A stretch of DNA of 64,000 bases. Origin: Lysinibacillus fusiformis. Lineage in GTDB: Bacteria > Bacillota > Bacilli > Bacillales_A > Planococcaceae. Shown here one piece after another: positions 61,076 through 64,000 of the stretch (position 1 is the first letter of the stretch; every line of letters starts with the position of its first letter). Position numbers and translations under genes: made by a program. The notes under the pieces are model-generated. The model made no database searches. It saw only the letters and a list, made by a program, of their open reading frames with translations, and had not been told where the DNA came from. The DNA is taken from positions 1-64,000 of the forward strand of contig NZ_PDFK01000004.1 of the NCBI RefSeq assembly GCF_002845985.1, read 5' to 3'.

Positions 61076-62524
61076 TTATATACCATTTCCCACATCGGAA
61101 TAATGATTATAGTGCGTAATTTGGTTGCGACCATTGCGCTTGGACTTATAGAGCGCTTCATCTGCATGTTGGATTAGTTCTTCCACTTTTACAATGCTGC
61201 CTTGCTGATTGGTACTTACTCCAATGCTAAATTCCAAATGAACCTTTTCATTATTCACTACCAGAGACAATGCCGTTAATGCGTGATAAAGATTATCAGC
61301 CAATATTTGCACCGATTCCCCTTCCTTAACCTGACTTAGCACAATAAATTCATCCCCACCAAAACGAGCAACAATGGACTCAAACGGTTCAAAATAGTCC
61401 TTTAATGCTTTGGCTGTACTCGTCAACGCATCATCGCCAATTAAATGTCCATTCATATCATTGATTTCTTTAAAATGGTCTAAATCCACCATCATTAAAG
61501 CTAGTTGCTGATTACTTTCGGCCGCTTTTTCAACCATCTTTTTCGCCTGTTCATCAAAATAGCGTCGATTGTAGATATTTGTCAGCGGATCCATATAGGC
61601 ATTTTTTTCAAATTGCTTCTTATGATCGTTGTATTCCATTTCAAACAATACATGTGAATAGTTTTCACGTTGAATTTCTAATAAAATATTTATAAATTCT
61701 TTTTGTATAGCACATAACACAATTTTATTGCCCTGTGCCTCAATTAATTTCACTAAAGAATTATAAATGATTTGCAGCAAGGACAGGTCATTGTTTTGCA
61801 GGGCATAATGTTTCGTCTTTTGATATAAATCAATGGCTTCACTGATACGCCCTTGTTTTTCACATAGGAAGGCGTACGCATTGAATACCTCTAGTTGTAC
61901 TTTCGAATAAGGCGGATCTTGAATCGTTGCCAGCAATTCTAGTAAGAGTTCGTTCGCTTCATCAAATTCTTCCAGCCAGATAAGTGCAACAGCTAGGTTC
62001 GTTTTAGGATACATAACCCCTGTATAGGGCTCTTTATGCTTCACTTCAAATGCATTCGAATAGTAAAGACTTTTTAGGGCAAATTCCTTGGCTGTGCGAT
62101 AGTTGCCCATCGAAATTTCTAAATCACTTAGGTTATTGTAAATTTTCCCCATACTCTCCACATGATGAATCGTTTCAGCTATTTTTAAGCCCTTCAGCAT
62201 TAACTCTTCTGATTTCTTTAAATGACCAAATGTTCCCCAATAAATAGCGGCTAAATTGTAGTATTGAATTAAATCGATATCATTGCCATGTTGAAAGGTT
62301 AGCTCACGATATTGTTCAAGGACACTGATGGAAAGCTGTAGATCACCCGTTTGAAAATAACTAGCACAACTATAGCGCAATAGCAGGATAGCCTTATCAT
62401 ACATTCCAAGCTCAATGGCACTCTCGATTGCGGCACTACTTATTTCTATATATTCTAAAAAGCGATCAGCATTATATAATTCATTGAGCGTAATCCATAA
62501 TTCTTCAAATTCTTGTGTGTTCAT
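61076..62524 (-). CDS. GGDEF-domain protein with TPR-like sensor
   Basis: About 482 residues. The N-terminal 290 residues form helical tetratricopeptide-like repeats (YYNLAAIYWGTFGHLKK, KIYNNLSDLEISMGNY). The C-terminal diguanylate cyclase domain has NIYNRRYFDEQ, MMVDLDHFKEIND and the active-site RFGGDEFIVL. It should make cyclic di-GMP. No inhibitory R-x-x-D site is evident before GGDEF. Start at 62524 after GGGGGAG. Confidence 0.9.
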   Translation of the reverse strand: MNTQEFEELWITLNELYNADRFLEYIEISSAAIESAIELGMYDKAILLLRYSCASYFQTGDLQLSISVLEQYRELTFQHGNDIDLIQYYNLAAIYWGTFGHLKKSEELMLKGLKIAETIHHVESMGKIYNNLSDLEISMGNYRTAKEFALKSLYYSNAFEVKHKEPYTGVMYPKTNLAVALIWLEEFDEANELLLELLATIQDPPYSKVQLEVFNAYAFLCEKQGRISEAIDLYQKTKHYALQNNDLSLLQIIYNSLVKLIEAQGNKIVLCAIQKEFINILLEIQRENYSHVLFEMEYNDHKKQFEKNAYMDPLTNIYNRRYFDEQAKKMVEKAAESNQQLALMMVDLDHFKEINDMNGHLIGDDALTSTAKALKDYFEPFESIVARFGGDEFIVLSQVKEGESVQILADNLYHALTALSLVVNNEKVHLEFSIGVSTNQQGSIVKVEELIQHADEALYKSKRNGRNQITHYNHYSDVGNGI

Positions 62525-62723
62525 ACCGCTCCCCCTTATTTTCACCCTTACTTCTTTAATACTACCTTTGCACACAAAATATTACAATTCTTTGGACTCA
62601 TTTAATTTCCCATCATTAAGCAATTATTCCTAACAACAAATATCTCTATGTATTTTATCCTAGATGTAATGAAAAGTTATTTTAACATGGTACTTTCACT
62701 ATAATTTTCTCCTCAACAAAAAA

Positions 62724-62746
62724 CAAGCCTCTTTCAAAGAGACTTG
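62724..62746 (-). terminator. terminator of the anti-sigma-like gene
   Basis: CAAG-CCTCTTT and AAAGAG-A-CTTG make an 11-bp stem with TTTTTTG after it on the minus strand. Confidence 0.8.
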
Positions 62747-63937
62747 CTAAGATTCCTGTAAACCTATTAGCGCTTTTAACTGCATTGCTCTTTTAGCATT
62801 CAGCTGGATTTCTCCACTCCCTACCTTTTGAAGATAAAGAGATCCACCATAGCCCTTCCACATTTCGATACGCACGCCATCAACCTGAAAAGAATACTCG
62901 GGAGGTCTTGCTATCTTATTGGCTGGCTGCCATGGGACATCCTGCAAAAACTGAGCGACTTCTTGTTCATTTTCCAGCTCAAGCACCTTTGTAATGGTTG
63001 GCTCTAGTTTTTCCAATTTAGTTAATAAACCATATTTTCTTATGACTCCGTTTTCCTCAATGCTCCCTGTTCCCATTGAAGTGAAAGTAATATAATCGCC
63101 TTGCTTGACAGGAAATTCATCCAGCACAGGATACCAATCGGCTTGTTCATATTTTTCCGCAAGCTGTCCCTCCGTCATATGATTAAGATCCTCAGGAATC
63201 ACTCCTTCTATAAATAAGAAAACATTCGATTCGACCTTCGCAACTGTGCCGACCATTGAAGAGCCATGTGCACTGGTACGTATTTCGATGTTATGCTCCT
63301 TTTGAAAGGTTCTTGCCTGCTCAGCAAAATGCGCTTGGAAATACCGTTTGGCATCAATATTGGCTACCTCTTGATAAGCATAAAAGGTTGGATATTTTTC
63401 TTGATATATCGCATACAGCTTCGTCCTAGCGGTATACATTGGTAGAAGGGGTTCAAGGTATGTTTTCACATATTGTTTCGGCTCTAGTCCGAGAAAAAAA
63501 GCTTTAGATTCAGGCGATTGCTGTAGCATTTCCAATTGCTCAACCTGTTTCTTTCTTTCTGCCTCTAACTCTTCCTTAGAATAGGTAACCCCTAATGATT
63601 TCGCAAAATAGTAGGAGGCAACAAGTTTTTCATATGAAAAATACGCCTCCTCTTTATAATATGCCTGCTCTTGCCCTGACCGTATCATATGGCTAATACG
63701 CTCAAAGTGCTCCAGTTGCCTTTCATGGAATAGGGCGGTCGTCTGCTTTGTTTCATTCGTTAAAAGCTGCATCATTATAAAACCCACAACACAAAGAGTG
63801 AGCACAACCGTTAATAGCGTGAATCGTACAGATTTTTTTCTGTTAGTCGGCTGTTGTAACACATGTTTTTTGACTCTTTCTTTGCTCACTGTCACATCCC
63901 CTGCTACATTGACTAATTCCTTCTGTATATCATTCAT
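62747..63937 (-). CDS. membrane-anchored protein, probable anti-sigma factor
   Basis: 396 residues: a cytosolic N-terminus of 37 residues, one span (FTLLTVVLTLCVVGFIMMQ), and a large outer part that includes helical and beta portions. It starts within the stop of the ECF sigma gene (ATGAATGA). The arrangement, not a known domain, suggests an anti-sigma factor. No ZAS motif. Confidence 0.65.
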   Translation of the reverse strand: MNDIQKELVNVAGDVTVSKERVKKHVLQQPTNRKKSVRFTLLTVVLTLCVVGFIMMQLLTNETKQTTALFHERQLEHFERISHMIRSGQEQAYYKEEAYFSYEKLVASYYFAKSLGVTYSKEELEAERKKQVEQLEMLQQSPESKAFFLGLEPKQYVKTYLEPLLPMYTARTKLYAIYQEKYPTFYAYQEVANIDAKRYFQAHFAEQARTFQKEHNIEIRTSAHGSSMVGTVAKVESNVFLFIEGVIPEDLNHMTEGQLAEKYEQADWYPVLDEFPVKQGDYITFTSMGTGSIEENGVIRKYGLLTKLEKLEPTITKVLELENEQEVAQFLQDVPWQPANKIARPPEYSFQVDGVRIEMWKGYGGSLYLQKVGSGEIQLNAKRAMQLKALIGLQES

Positions 63938-64000
63938 GCCCTAGCACCTCCCATTCCTCCTGCTTTAGATGGGGCTTTAATGCTTCTCTTGCCCGTTTCA
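63930..64000 (-). CDS. ECF sigma factor, C-terminal tail (partial)
   Basis: The last 23 codons of a gene that runs past the right edge: KRAREALKPHLKQEEW then EVLGHE and a stop. The R-A-R-E-A-L-K pattern is the usual end of sigma region 4 in ECF factors. It overlaps the next gene by 8 bases. Confidence 0.6.
   Translation of the reverse strand, partial: KRAREALKPHLKQEEWEVLGHE

Overview
The window looks like the chromosome of a low-GC, spore-forming member of the Bacillales, most like Lysinibacillus. The grounds are strong GGAGG ribosome-binding sites, a petrobactin (asb) operon with perfect Bacillus-type Fur boxes, an orphan Ger(x)C germination lipoprotein, a BirA-controlled bioY, a YoaS/YozG-type pair and many Bacillaceae small proteins. 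The genus is an inference; there is no rRNA gene to confirm it.

Left part (0-10 kb): asbA-asbF, six overlapping minus-strand genes, make the siderophore petrobactin from citrate, spermidine and 3,4-dihydroxybenzoate. A perfect Fur box sits just upstream of asbA and a second one lies about 100 bp further out, with a TTGACA-type promoter facing away and a terminator but no convincing gene. A decayed N-terminal piece of topoisomerase III and a glycoside hydrolase family 3 enzyme follow.

Accessory island (11.5-16.9 kb): visibly AT-rich. It is bordered on the left by the remnant of an IS200/IS605 transposase with two terminal hairpins and on the right by a frameshifted TnsD/TniQ-like remnant. Between them is the most interesting locus: three tandem 102-bp repeats, each encoding the same 21-residue peptide with its own ribosome-binding site, then an intrinsic terminator, a membrane M50 peptidase with a PqqD-like N-terminal domain, a 34-residue membrane peptide, a DUF2785-type protein and a ThiF/MccB-like E1 adenylating enzyme. 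This reads as an uncharacterised ribosomally made, modified peptide (RiPP) cluster, possibly related to microcin C or pantocin A.

Middle (17-39 kb): mostly ordinary housekeeping and accessory genes (MFS transporters, Nudix, MazG-like, LOG, amidinotransferase, MBL-fold, TSUP, WYL and MocR regulators, Eis-like and GNAT acetyltransferases). Two things stand out: a decayed gene at 20.8-21.2 kb, and a compact operon of two membrane proteins and four tiny proteins at 26.3-28.2 kb. A RecB/Cas4-like nuclease at 28.8-29.7 kb seems to start at CTG.

Right part (39-64 kb): a Fur-box promoter followed by a short terminated transcript, a good candidate Fur-regulated small RNA, stands directly upstream of fumC. 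Small membrane proteins, a DinB-fold protein, an isochorismatase-GNAT-EamA operon, a copper-amine-oxidase-domain protein, a 21-bp tandem repeat array, a membrane glycerophosphodiesterase, a YtcJ-like amidohydrolase, bioY, an ECF sigma factor, and a TetR/FtsX-permease/ATPase unit follow. The ATPase gene carries an amber codon exactly at the Walker A serine. A YoaS/YozG pair, a GGDEF protein and an apparent anti-sigma factor, with the tail of its sigma gene at the right edge, complete the window.
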